NCBI RefSeq assembly: GCF_001293565.1
Contig: NZ_JXMU01000003.1
Span: 124,001-188,000 of the forward strand
Length of the DNA: 64,000 nucleotides
Direction of reading: 5' to 3'
Source of the DNA: Ahrensia marina
Lineage (GTDB): Bacteria > Pseudomonadota > Alphaproteobacteria > Rhizobiales > Rhizobiaceae
The notes below the pieces were generated by a model. It saw only the letters and a list, made by a program, of their open reading frames with translations. It searched no databases and was not told the origin of the DNA. Positions 1-8,676 of this stretch are shown here, piece by piece (the first letter of the stretch is position 1; each line of letters opens with the position of its first letter). The translations under genes and the position numbers were made by a program.

Positions 1-152
1 GTGCTTTCATCGCCTGAGTTCTGCCAAATCTCGAATATTCGACATGCAGGCTCTAGTTCGAGTGAGTTCTTTGCCTGTTTCACCATGAGCGGCATAAACG
101 CAGCGATATCCGCGTCATGGACTTTGAATGTGACAATAACCGCAAAGCTCAT
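1..152 (-). CDS. Antibiotic biosynthesis monooxygenase (ABM)-like protein, partial
   Basis: Only the first 50 codons are in the window; the gene runs off the left edge. The visible protein begins MSFAVIVTFKVHDADIAAF and continues with a pattern (beta strand, a helix with LMVKQAKNSLELEPACR, then a second strand FEIWQN) typical of small dimeric ferredoxin-like ABM / YgiN proteins of about 95-100 residues. These act as quinol or flavin-independent monooxygenases, or as enzymes handling short carbonyl compounds. The start overlaps the stop of the TctA gene by ATGA, so it is the last visible gene of the tctCBA transcript and probably acts on the imported compound or its product. The family call is from the N-terminus only; the substrate is unknown. 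Confidence 0.6.
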   Translation of the reverse strand, partial: MSFAVIVTFKVHDADIAAFMPLMVKQAKNSLELEPACRIFEIWQNSGDES

Positions 153-1693
153 TTAACGACCTTCCTTTTGAATTTGTCTGTCAGTCCGGCAAACATTTTT
201 TTGATTGCCGGTATTTGGCTCAGCACCAAAAGAACATTGAGTGTGAGCAGGATTGCCGCACCCGGACGCGAGAAGAACACTGTCATATCGCCGTCAGAAA
301 TAAGCAAGGAGCGGCGGAACGTTTCATCAAACAAGCCGCCAAGTATGACGCCGATCACCAGCGGTGCGATAGGGTAGTGCATCTTGTTCATAGCATAAGC
401 GACAAGCCCGACACCGATCATTAAAAACAGATCATTGATGCCACCGCCGACTGAGAAAGAGCCAATGGTGGTCAATACCATAACAACCGGCAAGAACACG
501 GTTTGCGGTATACGCAGGATTTTGATGAAGATTTTTGCTGTTAGCAGGCCCATCAAAAGCATGGTAAGCGATGCCAGAACAAGGATCGCAACAATGTGCA
601 AAATCAACGCCGGATCTATCGTCGGGCCGGGGATAACATTGTTGATCTTAAGTGCTCCGAGAAGTGCGGCAGCAGGCGGCGAGCCCGGAATACCCAGCAC
701 AAGCAATGGGATGAGCGCGCCGCCGATTGCAGCATTGTTGGCGGCTTCGGCAGAGATAAGCCCGTCTTTTGATCCCTTGCCGAATTGGTCGCCTTCTTTC
801 GACATGGATTTACCAACGCCATAGGACACCCAACCGGCGACATCTTCGCCAACGCCCGGAAGAGCGCCAACACCTGTTCCAATAGCCCCTGAGCGCAATA
901 TTGTCGGCATATGGCGGCCAACTTCCCGCGCTTCGGGCCGGATACGCCCTACATGGGGCACTTTCATCAGCTTAATTGCCTCGCGCATCCCATCCATAAT
1001 TTGCGGTATTGCAAAAGCGCCCATCAAAACAGGGACAACCTGAAAGCCAGATAAAAGGTAAGACCAATCAAATGTATAACGCGCTTCTGATAAAAGCGGG
1101 TCGAGGCCAACCATAGCCATAGCCAGCCCGATCAGGCCCGATATCCACCCCTTGATAACAAGGTCTTGCGACATCAGAGTTCCGGATAAAAGAATACCGA
1201 AAAGTGCAAGCAGCGCTTTTTCAGGGGAAGCAATGTTTTTGGACACAATGAGCAATAGCCAGACAAAAATAAGAAGGCAGAACGTACCAAATAATGTGCC
1301 GATAAAAGATGCTGTGGTCGTCAGTCCGAGTGCCTCTCCGCCAAGACCTTTTTTTGTCAGGGGATACCCGTCCATTGATGTTGCCGCGGAAGCCGCCGTC
1401 CCCGGAATATTGAGCAATATTGACGGATATGAACCGCCATAAATCGCCCCGACATAAGATCCGATAAGCGCTATAAGCGCTTGGTCGAGCGGAAATTTAT
1501 TGCCAAAAAATCCGGTTAAAATGGTGACTGCTAACGTTGCGGTCAGGCCCGGCAGCGCCCCGAACACAATGCCAAGGAACACGGCAGGTATCAGATAAAC
1601 ATAGGTTATCGGATCAACGACAAGAATATATAAGGCGCTGGAGAAGCCTAAAAGTTGCGCGACGACAAAATCGATCATTTCTTGCCCTGCCAA
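149..1693 (-). CDS. tctA: TTT transporter large permease, TctA family
   Basis: This 514-residue protein has about twelve hydrophobic segments and is the large membrane subunit of a tripartite tricarboxylate transporter (inner membrane, ion-driven uptake of carboxylates with a periplasmic binding protein). Family signatures are visible: GALPGLTATLAVTIL near residues 45-60, then SYVGAIYGGSYPSILLNIPG and AATSMDGYPL around 98-132, and a second GVGALPGVGEDVAGW repeat in the middle. Length is normal for TctA. It overlaps the upstream TctB gene by 19 bases and is followed by the ABM-like gene with a 4-base overlap, so the genes are translationally coupled. The substrate cannot be read from sequence. 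Confidence 0.93.
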   Translation of the reverse strand: MAGQEMIDFVVAQLLGFSSALYILVVDPITYVYLIPAVFLGIVFGALPGLTATLAVTILTGFFGNKFPLDQALIALIGSYVGAIYGGSYPSILLNIPGTAASAATSMDGYPLTKKGLGGEALGLTTTASFIGTLFGTFCLLIFVWLLLIVSKNIASPEKALLALFGILLSGTLMSQDLVIKGWISGLIGLAMAMVGLDPLLSEARYTFDWSYLLSGFQVVPVLMGAFAIPQIMDGMREAIKLMKVPHVGRIRPEAREVGRHMPTILRSGAIGTGVGALPGVGEDVAGWVSYGVGKSMSKEGDQFGKGSKDGLISAEAANNAAIGGALIPLLVLGIPGSPPAAALLGALKINNVIPGPTIDPALILHIVAILVLASLTMLLMGLLTAKIFIKILRIPQTVFLPVVMVLTTIGSFSVGGGINDLFLMIGVGLVAYAMNKMHYPIAPLVIGVILGGLFDETFRRSLLISDGDMTVFFSRPGAAILLTLNVLLVLSQIPAIKKMFAGLTDKFKRKVVK

Positions 1694-2436
1694 AGAGGTC
1701 TGAGGTTTACGTAGTAGTTATATTCGATCTGGCTAAACAGCAGGCCGGTACGGTTGGGAACATTTTGCCGAAAGCCGAATGCCATCGCCAATACGAGGAT
1801 TAGTGGACACAAAACAGCAACGACCGGCGTTACTTTGATCACGCGGTCTATCTTTTTCGCGCGAAATTCAACCACAAACATGGTTGCTGTTAATGCCAAG
1901 AATGAGACCAGAGTGAACCAGTCATCGTCATGGGGTTTTCCCCATTGTGATTGGGGAAAATTGACAATCAGCGCATAGAGCGACGGGACGATAACGGCAG
2001 CCGTTGCGATATATGTTACAGGGCGAAAGCCGCGATGATAGCCCCAGATTAAAGCGGTGATCATAAGCGCGGAACAGATTATAAAATCGACGCGCGGAAC
2101 GAGCGCAAAGATGTAGGCGGCAAGTATAAGCGAAATACTGAAAAGCCGTTTGATTTCATGCAGATCAATATCAAGTCCGACAGCCGAAAGGGCCACTTTT
2201 GCACCGCCATCTCTGATTGAGATAACAAACAGAACAATCGATAGGACAAGAAGGATTCCAAAGATTCCGAAGGGCACGAGCGCGGCAGAATCATACCATT
2301 GCGCGCTATCCACACCGGCTGAGGCACTGTTGAAAAACGGAATTTTCGACGTTTGAAATAGGAAGAACAGACTGGCGACGAACAGGACAATGGATGTCCA
2401 GAAATCGCGCGCCCGCAAGATTGTTTTCTCGTCCAT
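1675..2436 (-). CDS. tctB: TTT transporter small permease, TctB family, with C-terminal extension
   Basis: This is the small membrane subunit of the transporter. The first ~165 residues show the usual four hydrophobic segments of TctB (from about residues 13, 53, 97 and 140). Unlike typical TctB proteins of 140-170 residues, this one continues to 253 residues and adds two more hydrophobic segments (FTLVSFLALTATMFVVEF and VVAVLCPLILVLAMAFGF) and a charged tail. It lies between TctC and TctA, overlapping tctA by 19 bases. The start MDEKTILRARDFW is preceded by an A-rich stretch with only a weak ribosome site. Family assignment rests on position and hydropathy more than on conserved residues. 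Confidence 0.82.
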   Translation of the reverse strand: MDEKTILRARDFWTSIVLFVASLFFLFQTSKIPFFNSASAGVDSAQWYDSAALVPFGIFGILLVLSIVLFVISIRDGGAKVALSAVGLDIDLHEIKRLFSISLILAAYIFALVPRVDFIICSALMITALIWGYHRGFRPVTYIATAAVIVPSLYALIVNFPQSQWGKPHDDDWFTLVSFLALTATMFVVEFRAKKIDRVIKVTPVVAVLCPLILVLAMAFGFRQNVPNRTGLLFSQIEYNYYVNLRPLWQGKK

Positions 2437-2461
2437 GAACTATACTCTTTTAAAAAGCTAC

Positions 2462-2486
2462 TCAGGCCGGATTTCAACCGGCCTGA
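2462..2486 (-). promoter_or_regulatory. Stem-loop between tctC and tctB
   Basis: A perfect 9-bp inverted repeat (TCAGGCCGG at 2462-2470 and CCGGCCTGA at 2478-2486, 7-nt loop) sits between the binding-protein gene and the permease genes. On the minus strand it is followed after five bases by a T5 run. Such hairpins after solute-binding-protein genes usually reduce read-through or protect the 3' end so that the binding protein is made in excess. It could act as a partial terminator. Confidence 0.6.
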
Positions 2487-2516
2487 ATAAATACCATGAG
2501 TCTAGAGGTTTTAACG

Positions 2517-3524
2517 TTATGGCTTTTCGATACCAAGCGTAGAAGGGTCGACTTCTGCCGCGCCTAAATCCCATAGTGTCCAGGCAAAGTTGCTTTCAAG
2601 ATTAGAGAAGATCGCACTTGCTTCGTCTCCGGACTTGCCTGAAACATCATAATTGTTCGTCGCAGCCCACTCGGCAACAACATCCGATGCAATTGCCTTG
2701 TCAAAAGCTGCTGTCAATGTTGCCTTGACTTCATCTGATGCAGATGCATGAACCGCAAAACCGATCGCTTGTTTAAGCGGTAAATATTTGTCCAAACCAT
2801 CATAGATAGAAAACGCGGACGGTATTTCTTTGCCTTCAAAAGTCACGGCGTCAGGCGTCAGCATGGCAAGTGGCTTGAGTTGGCCGCCGGCGATCAACGG
2901 TGCTTGTTCGGCTAGCGATGTGACGACCAGTGCAACTTCGCCTGCGATCGCAGCTTCTTGGCCGGGCGCGGAGCCTTTATACGGAACAAATTTGAATTTT
3001 ACATCGGCACCGTTTTCAATCGCCAAAAGATTTAGATGGTGGATCGAGCCTGAGCCTGATGCTGCTGCCGGAATTGTGCCAGGAGCTTCCTTGGCCGCAT
3101 TAACGAGATCTTCAAGCGAATTATAAGGCGAATCGGCCGGAACCGAGATCAGGTCAGGCGAGCCGCCAACGATAAATGGATGCCAGAAATCGAATTTCTT
3201 ATCCCAGCCGCCTTGAACCGCTGCGGTGACGTTTGATTCAGAAATGCCCGCCAGGGTGTAGCCGTCATCAGGCTGGTTCATCACATATACCATGCCGTTG
3301 GAGCCAGCGACGCCGCCTGTCTGGTTGGTAACGCTAATGCCAACAGGCAGGTGCTTTTCCATCTCGGCCATGATCATGCGGTTAATACTGTCAGTGCCGC
3401 CGCCGGCACCCCAAACCACTGCTGTTGTAATGTCGCGGAACGGATATTCCTGCGCGCTGGCTGCAGAGCCAAAAGTAAAAGCTACAGCGGTCGCCGCGGC
3501 CAATTTAAGTAAACTGCGTCTCAT
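2517..3524 (-). CDS. tctC: TTT transporter periplasmic substrate-binding protein, TctC/Bug family
   Basis: The 335-residue protein binds the carboxylate substrate in the periplasm and delivers it to TctBA. It starts MRRSLLKLAAATAVAFTFG with an export signal ending near ASAQ-EYP, followed by the Bug-family strand YPFRDITTAVVWGAGGGTD and later VPYKGSAPGQEAAIAGEV. An upstream in-frame start would add 20 residues, but ATG at 3524 is preceded by a perfect CCTTAGGAGG ribosome site and places the signal peptide at the N-terminus, so it was chosen. First gene of the minus-strand tctCBA-ABM operon; the divergent dehydrogenase operon starts 124 bases away. Ligand unknown. Confidence 0.93.
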   Translation of the reverse strand: MRRSLLKLAAATAVAFTFGSAASAQEYPFRDITTAVVWGAGGGTDSINRMIMAEMEKHLPVGISVTNQTGGVAGSNGMVYVMNQPDDGYTLAGISESNVTAAVQGGWDKKFDFWHPFIVGGSPDLISVPADSPYNSLEDLVNAAKEAPGTIPAAASGSGSIHHLNLLAIENGADVKFKFVPYKGSAPGQEAAIAGEVALVVTSLAEQAPLIAGGQLKPLAMLTPDAVTFEGKEIPSAFSIYDGLDKYLPLKQAIGFAVHASASDEVKATLTAAFDKAIASDVVAEWAATNNYDVSGKSGDEASAIFSNLESNFAWTLWDLGAAEVDPSTLGIEKP

Positions 3525-3648
3525 CGGTTTCCTCCTAAGGATGAATTGCAAAAATAACGTATGCTTTAATAAATGCATTGTCAAATCTTTTAATTACAGG
3601 TAATGGTGGATGCATAGTGATGCGTTTATACAGCAATAAGGTGCAGGA
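3525..3648. promoter_or_regulatory. Divergent promoter region of first TTT island
   Basis: These 124 bases separate tctC (minus) from the dehydrogenase gene (plus) and must hold both promoters. The hexamer ATGCAT occurs twice (3573-3578 and 3610-3615), the second followed at once by a related GTGATGCG. The repeats are candidates for binding of the GntR/FCD regulator encoded at 5767-6459, but no long palindrome is present, so this is only a suggestion. Confidence 0.4.
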
Positions 3649-4731
3649 ATGTCAGACAATTATGATATCGCAGTTTTTGAAGGGGATGGGATTGGGCCGG
3701 AGATTATGGCGCCAACAATATCATTGCTTGAAAAGCTGTCAGAGAAAGCCGAATCCTACTCGCTGACCTTTAATGTGTTGCCGGCTGGCGCAGCCCATTA
3801 TGCTGAAACGGGCGAATCTTTGCCGCAAGCCTCATTAAATGGCGCACGTGCGGCCGATGCTATTTTATTGTCTGCAATGGGCCTTCCGTCAGTGCGCTAT
3901 CCCGATGGAACCGAAATTTCTCCCCAGATAGAATTACGCAAAGAGATGGATCTTTATGCGGGTGTGCGTCCGGTCACTGTTTTGCCCGGTCAGGCATCGC
4001 CAATAAAGATTCCGGATGGTCAGACGATCGACTTCGTGTTGATCAGGGAAAGCACAGAGGGACTTTTCTACTCACAGGGCAAGGGTGAAGTCTCTGAAGA
4101 TGAGGCGCGCGAGACATTGGTCATTAGCCGTAAAACGAGCGAAAAGCTGTTTAATTTCTCATTTGAACTCGCCCGACGCCGTAAGAAATCGCAAGGAACA
4201 GTTGGACAGGTGACCTGCGTTGACAAAGCCAATGTGTTTCGTGCGTTTGCATTTTTCCGTGATATTTTCGATAAAATTGCCAAAGGCCATAGCGATATTA
4301 AAACATCCCATGCCTATGTGGATGCAACGGCGCTTTGGATGGTTCAAAAGCCTTGGACTTTCGATGTTCTTGTTACCGAAAACATGTTCGGCGATATTTT
4401 GTCGGATTTGGGTGCTGGTATTATGGGCGGTCTCGGTCTTGCGCCTTCTGCCGATATCGGCGACAGCAATGCTGTGTTTCAACCGTGTCACGGCTCTGCG
4501 CCCGATATTGCAGGCCAGGGCATTGCCAATCCTGCTGCCATGATATTGTCGGCCGCAATGATGCTTGACTGGCTTGGGCATGAACGCGGTAATTCGGAAA
4601 TGTTGAACCACGCTGAGATATTGCGCAAAGCGGTTTATGATGTCGTCGTGGAAGGCACAACGCTAACGCGTGACCTTGGTGGTACAGCGACAACATCTGA
4701 ATTCTCAAATGAAGTCAGCAATAAATTGTAA
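3649..4731 (+). CDS. Isocitrate/isopropylmalate dehydrogenase family protein
   Basis: A 360-residue NAD(P)-dependent beta-decarboxylating dehydrogenase of the LeuB / isocitrate / tartrate dehydrogenase family (cytoplasmic). Visible motifs are FEGDGIGPEIM (residues 9-19), the substrate-binding segment ELRKEMDLYAGVRPV (about 96-110), RESTEGLFYS, the metal-site block VTENMFGDILSDLGAG and the cofactor loop HGSAPDIAGQGIANP. The family oxidises and decarboxylates 2-hydroxy acids carrying a neighbouring carboxylate. Its place in a transporter island, away from leu or icd genes, suggests a catabolic substrate such as tartrate or a substituted malate rather than leucine synthesis; that is inference. 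AAGGTGCAGGA precedes the ATG. The next gene follows after 17 bases. Confidence 0.85.
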   Translation: MSDNYDIAVFEGDGIGPEIMAPTISLLEKLSEKAESYSLTFNVLPAGAAHYAETGESLPQASLNGARAADAILLSAMGLPSVRYPDGTEISPQIELRKEMDLYAGVRPVTVLPGQASPIKIPDGQTIDFVLIRESTEGLFYSQGKGEVSEDEARETLVISRKTSEKLFNFSFELARRRKKSQGTVGQVTCVDKANVFRAFAFFRDIFDKIAKGHSDIKTSHAYVDATALWMVQKPWTFDVLVTENMFGDILSDLGAGIMGGLGLAPSADIGDSNAVFQPCHGSAPDIAGQGIANPAAMILSAAMMLDWLGHERGNSEMLNHAEILRKAVYDVVVEGTTLTRDLGGTATTSEFSNEVSNKL

Positions 4732-4748
4732 AGTGGAAAGGTAGCGCA

Positions 4749-5756
4749 ATGATAAAGGTCGCGTGCACTGGCGCAGGCTATTTCAGCCGGTTTCATTATG
4801 ATGCTTGGTCCCGCATCGACGATGTAACAATTGTCGGCGCGATGTCGCGGTCCAAAGAGTCCGCCGCAGAAACAGGGTATACGCCGTTTGATGATCTTGC
4901 CGAAATGCTTTCATCAACCAAACCTGACTTGCTTGATATCATTACGCCGCCACCTACACATCTTGATTTTATCAAGACGGCGCTGGCCCATGGTATAAAA
5001 ACGATCATCTGTCAGAAGCCGTTTTGTAACAACATTGATGAAGCGGCTGAGGCGATTGCTCTGGCTGAGCAGCATGGCGCCCGTATTGTCGTACATGAAA
5101 ATTTCCGTTTCCAGCCTTGGTACCGCGTTATTAAAAAGGCTCTTAATGAGGGCAGGATCGGTGACCTTCATCAGATTACCTTCAGAATGCGTACCGGTGA
5201 CGGGCAGGGGCCACGCGCTTATTTGGACCGGCAACCATATTTTCAGGAAATGCCGCGTCTTCTTATCCATGAAACAGGCGTGCACTGGATTGATACGTTC
5301 CGTTTTTTGATGGGTGATCCGGTCGGCATTTATGCTGACTTGCGCAAGATGAATCCGGTTATTGCCGGTGAAGATGCCGGTTACATGATTATGGATTATG
5401 CAGACGGCAAACGCGCAATTCTGGATGGCAACCGCAATCTTGACCACTGTGCTGAAAATCACCGCACAACATTGGGCGAATGCATTGTCGAAGGAACAAA
5501 AGGAACTCTGTTTTTAAAAGGTGATGGTGTCGTTTCATTCCGGGAATTTGGCTCAACAGATATTGAAACAATCATGCCAAAGCAGGACCGGCCCGGTTTT
5601 GGCGGTGATTGTGTATTTGCATTGCAGTCCCATGTGGTTGATGCCATTAAAAACGGCGCTGCATTGGAAAATACCGCACAAGACTATATGCGTGTTTTGG
5701 AACTGGAAGCAGCAGCCTATAAATCGGATGACGAAAAACGTAGGATAGAAGTTTAG
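4749..5756 (+). CDS. Gfo/Idh/MocA family oxidoreductase
   Basis: The 335-residue protein begins with a Rossmann-type nucleotide-binding strand (IKVACTGAGYFSRFHYDAW), has the family segment ICQKPFCNNIDEA near residues 88-100 (the EKP-like motif, here QKP), and a C-terminal beta-sheet domain with LLIHETGVHWIDTFRFLMG around 175-193. Members are NAD(P)-dependent dehydrogenases of sugars, inositols and related alcohols or acids. An AAAGG ribosome site precedes the start. It lies 17 bases after the dehydrogenase gene and 10 before the GntR gene, so the three form one transcript. Which step it catalyses is not readable. Confidence 0.85.
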   Translation: MIKVACTGAGYFSRFHYDAWSRIDDVTIVGAMSRSKESAAETGYTPFDDLAEMLSSTKPDLLDIITPPPTHLDFIKTALAHGIKTIICQKPFCNNIDEAAEAIALAEQHGARIVVHENFRFQPWYRVIKKALNEGRIGDLHQITFRMRTGDGQGPRAYLDRQPYFQEMPRLLIHETGVHWIDTFRFLMGDPVGIYADLRKMNPVIAGEDAGYMIMDYADGKRAILDGNRNLDHCAENHRTTLGECIVEGTKGTLFLKGDGVVSFREFGSTDIETIMPKQDRPGFGGDCVFALQSHVVDAIKNGAALENTAQDYMRVLELEAAAYKSDDEKRRIEV

Positions 5757-5766
5757 GATAGCGATT

Positions 5767-6459
5767 ATGAATCTTGAAGCCACGCGATCATCATCGTCTC
5801 GATCAAAGTCGAATACCGAAATCGCTATTCAGACCATCAAGAAATTGATTATTGAAAACGAGCTTCAACCCGGTTCCAATCATTTGGAAAGCGAGCTTGC
5901 CGCCAAGCTGGGTATGTCGCGGACACCTGTGCGTGAAGCAACTTTAATTCTTGAAGCGCAGGGGCTTTTAGAAATCGTGCCAAGGCACGGCGTTAAAATT
6001 CTGCCGCTGTCGATCAGCGATATGGTTGAGGTCTATCAGGTATTAACCGCGTTGGAGGGCACGGCCGCTGAACTGGCAGCTCAAAAGTCACTGGATGCTG
6101 ATGCCTTCGTTGAGGCGGAAAAAGCCATCCTGATGATGGATGAGGCACTGGAAACAGATGACCGGGAAACATGGGCTGTTGCGGATGAAAAATTCCACAA
6201 TGAATTGATCAGGCTGGCCGATAATTCGCGTATCAAAAGTATTGTCAGTGTTTTTAACGATCAGGTGCGCCGCGCGCGCGCTTTGACATTGTATTTGCGC
6301 CCGTCACCGACGAAATCGAATGAAGATCATCGCCGCCTGCTTGATGCAATCAAGGCCGGTGATGCGGTAGCGGCCAAAACAATACACACCGAACATCGCG
6401 TCCGTGCAGGCGCGATGCTGATTTCAATTCTGGAAAAGCATAAGCTGATACTCGTTTGA
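5767..6459 (+). CDS. GntR-family transcriptional regulator, FadR/FCD subfamily
   Basis: The 230-residue protein has an N-terminal winged helix-turn-helix (residues ~18-80, with LQPGSNHLESELAAKLGMSR and TPVREA, the GntR signature) and a C-terminal all-helical FCD ligand domain with the histidine-containing motif WAVADEKFHNELI and later EHRRLLDAI-type helices. It probably senses the acid imported by the adjacent TctCBA system or an intermediate, and controls both divergent transcripts. It is the last gene of the plus-strand operon and converges on the GGDEF-EAL gene 14 bases away. Ligand unknown. Confidence 0.9.
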   Translation: MNLEATRSSSSRSKSNTEIAIQTIKKLIIENELQPGSNHLESELAAKLGMSRTPVREATLILEAQGLLEIVPRHGVKILPLSISDMVEVYQVLTALEGTAAELAAQKSLDADAFVEAEKAILMMDEALETDDRETWAVADEKFHNELIRLADNSRIKSIVSVFNDQVRRARALTLYLRPSPTKSNEDHRRLLDAIKAGDAVAAKTIHTEHRVRAGAMLISILEKHKLILV

Positions 6460-6473
6460 GGGGGTAGGGCAGC

Positions 6474-8453
6474 TTATGCGGTCTCGGCCAGACGGTGGGA
6501 AATGTTCGTCAACGACTTTTCCGGCCGTCCGATATAAAAGCCTTGCATATAGTCGACACCTAGTTGCTTGAGCAGGTTTTTCTGGCCGGCTGTTTCCACA
6601 CCTTCTACCAAAACTTCCAAGCCTCTGTTTTTAACAAGCGTGACGATATCCTGAAGCATTTTTTTGCCTTGCAGGGTTGCGCTGTCAGTCAGGAATAAAC
6701 GGTCAATTTTGACAAGATCAAAGTCGATATCACGCAGCCATTTAAGACCGGCATAACCTGTCCCGAAATCATCAATCCATATTTTCACACCGGCATCACG
6801 CAATTGTTTGATGGCTTTTCTGACCAACTCATCTTCAAGAATATTCACTGTCTCAGTGATCTCTATCGCAAGGTTATGTGGCTTGATGCCATGGCGACGA
6901 ATTGCGGATGTAACCACGTCTGGAAAGCCGGGCCTGCGTAATTGCACGACGGAAACGTTTACACTGACTACTTTGCCGACAGGATTGCGCCCATAGTCTT
7001 GGCATGCGCGGTCAATGATCCACTCGCCTAGTTCACATAATAGGCCGCTTTCTTCAGCAATCGGGATAAAGAATTCAGGGCTGATCTTATTGCCGCTGCG
7101 ATCAAAAACCCGCATGAGCGTTTCATGACCGAATAAACTGCCATCGCTTGAATTGACCAATGGCTGATACACCGCACGGATGCGGTTTTCAGCGACGACA
7201 TCTTCAATTGCTTTCAAGATATTGAAGCTTGAGTGATCTTCGCTGATCGAATGGTCATTAAACAATCTAAATGTAGCACGCCCGCCTGATTTTGCACGGT
7301 ATAGCGCGTGGTCTGCTTCACCAGTTAATTGTTCTAATGTCGGCTCCGTTGATAGCTGCTGGCATGTGGCGCCAACGCTCACAGTCACCATTTTACGCGA
7401 ATCCGGGCGGCCCGGATGCGTTATATCGATGTTGCGGACTTCTTCACAAATATCGGAGGCAATTTTAGATAGCTCTTTTGATTCCTCGATTGTGACGATG
7501 ATAATGAATTCCTCGCCGCCATATCGTCCGACCTGTGCATTATATCTTTCGGCCACCCGCTCGAATGCGGCGGTCAAGCTTTGCAGGCAGGTGTCACCGG
7601 CTTGGTGCCCAAGCAAGTCATTATAACTTTTGAAATAATCAGCATCGACCAGCAAAACGCCGCAATAAGCTTCGCTATTGTTCTGGTTGTCCATCATTGC
7701 CGCAAACTTGCGCTCAATTGCGCGGCGGTTTGCCAGACCTGTTAACGGATCCGTTTCAGCAATCTCAAGCAGTTCGCGCCCTTTGGCGATGGCATGTTTT
7801 TCTCTCTGGCGGGTGCGTATTTCGTTCAAGAAATTATCATAGCGAGCCGCGTCCATTTGCCAAGAAATGTAGAGGGAAAGCACAAAGCAGTTCACAAAGA
7901 ACAGCGACAGAGTGATCTGAACCCAAGATGGAAGCTCATTGATGAATAGGGCATTGCCTGCATAGCACACAGTAATTGTAAGCGATGTTATGACTGCAAT
8001 AAGAAACTTGAACCTGAAATAGAGGTTGGTTCCCAGTATAAAGATCGCCCCATAGACGGAAAAAAGCGCAAAATTGATCTGGAAGTTCGTTTGGCGGGCT
8101 GAATAAAGCCAACACAAAGATCCGACGGCAATTGCCGTAGCGCCAAGAAGTTGAAGTTCTTTGAGGGGCCGCTTAAGGGCGAGCGCAAACTCGATAATGC
8201 AAATCGTCGACACCCCGAGCACGAGACGCAGAGTAACGAGAGACTGATTAATATCAGGAAAAAGATACCAGTCAAAAACGCCATAAAAAGCGAAGCTGAC
8301 GACCGCCATCCACATACCGATACGCAGCAATTCCCTATTTCGGGCAGAATCACGTATAGTTAGCAGACGGCTTAAGGTTGGGTTACGCCGTTTGTCTTGG
8401 ATTGAACGGAGTATACTACCTCTGACTGTATCCGGTGACTTCGGTTTTAGCAT
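6474..8453 (-). CDS. Membrane-bound GGDEF-EAL cyclic-di-GMP enzyme
   Basis: A 659-residue protein with about six membrane segments in residues 45-200, then a diguanylate cyclase domain (TDPLTGLANRRAIE at ~234-247; active-site GGEEF at 312-316) and a phosphodiesterase domain (residues ~415-655). The product-inhibition motif RxxD five residues before GGEEF is degenerate (Arg303-Tyr-Asn-Ala306). The EAL motif itself is ETL (444-446), but the other catalytic motifs look intact: SVNVS, EITET, IDDFGTGY, VKIDR, VEGVET and MQGFYIG. Synthesis and breakdown of c-di-GMP are therefore both possible. The gene stands alone, divergent from the methyltransferase gene 223 bases away. Confidence 0.92.
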   Translation of the reverse strand: MLKPKSPDTVRGSILRSIQDKRRNPTLSRLLTIRDSARNRELLRIGMWMAVVSFAFYGVFDWYLFPDINQSLVTLRLVLGVSTICIIEFALALKRPLKELQLLGATAIAVGSLCWLYSARQTNFQINFALFSVYGAIFILGTNLYFRFKFLIAVITSLTITVCYAGNALFINELPSWVQITLSLFFVNCFVLSLYISWQMDAARYDNFLNEIRTRQREKHAIAKGRELLEIAETDPLTGLANRRAIERKFAAMMDNQNNSEAYCGVLLVDADYFKSYNDLLGHQAGDTCLQSLTAAFERVAERYNAQVGRYGGEEFIIIVTIEESKELSKIASDICEEVRNIDITHPGRPDSRKMVTVSVGATCQQLSTEPTLEQLTGEADHALYRAKSGGRATFRLFNDHSISEDHSSFNILKAIEDVVAENRIRAVYQPLVNSSDGSLFGHETLMRVFDRSGNKISPEFFIPIAEESGLLCELGEWIIDRACQDYGRNPVGKVVSVNVSVVQLRRPGFPDVVTSAIRRHGIKPHNLAIEITETVNILEDELVRKAIKQLRDAGVKIWIDDFGTGYAGLKWLRDIDFDLVKIDRLFLTDSATLQGKKMLQDIVTLVKNRGLEVLVEGVETAGQKNLLKQLGVDYMQGFYIGRPEKSLTNISHRLAETA

Positions 8454-8676
8454 AAGCTCGACTTCGCAAGTTGGTCCATAGCAGAACTGATTTAGATTGC
8501 TTCATATTTAAAATAGTCCTCTTACTCAGTGTTAATTCTAAGCTTTATGAAAAAATTAAAAGTAAACCCTTTGTGGCAAATTCTCCAAGATGGTTAATAA
8601 AGCGTAAATGAGTACTTGAAACTGTAACATTAAAGGGGTTCAGTAGAGCTGTCCCAAGCTTCTTGAAAGATGACAA

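Noticed and set aside
8594-8608. TTAA-N7-TAAA, like a CtrA box, upstream of the methyltransferase and GGDEF-EAL genes (a similar one is at 42423-42437)
   Set aside because: One base off the consensus and in AT-rich DNA, where such matches are frequent by chance.
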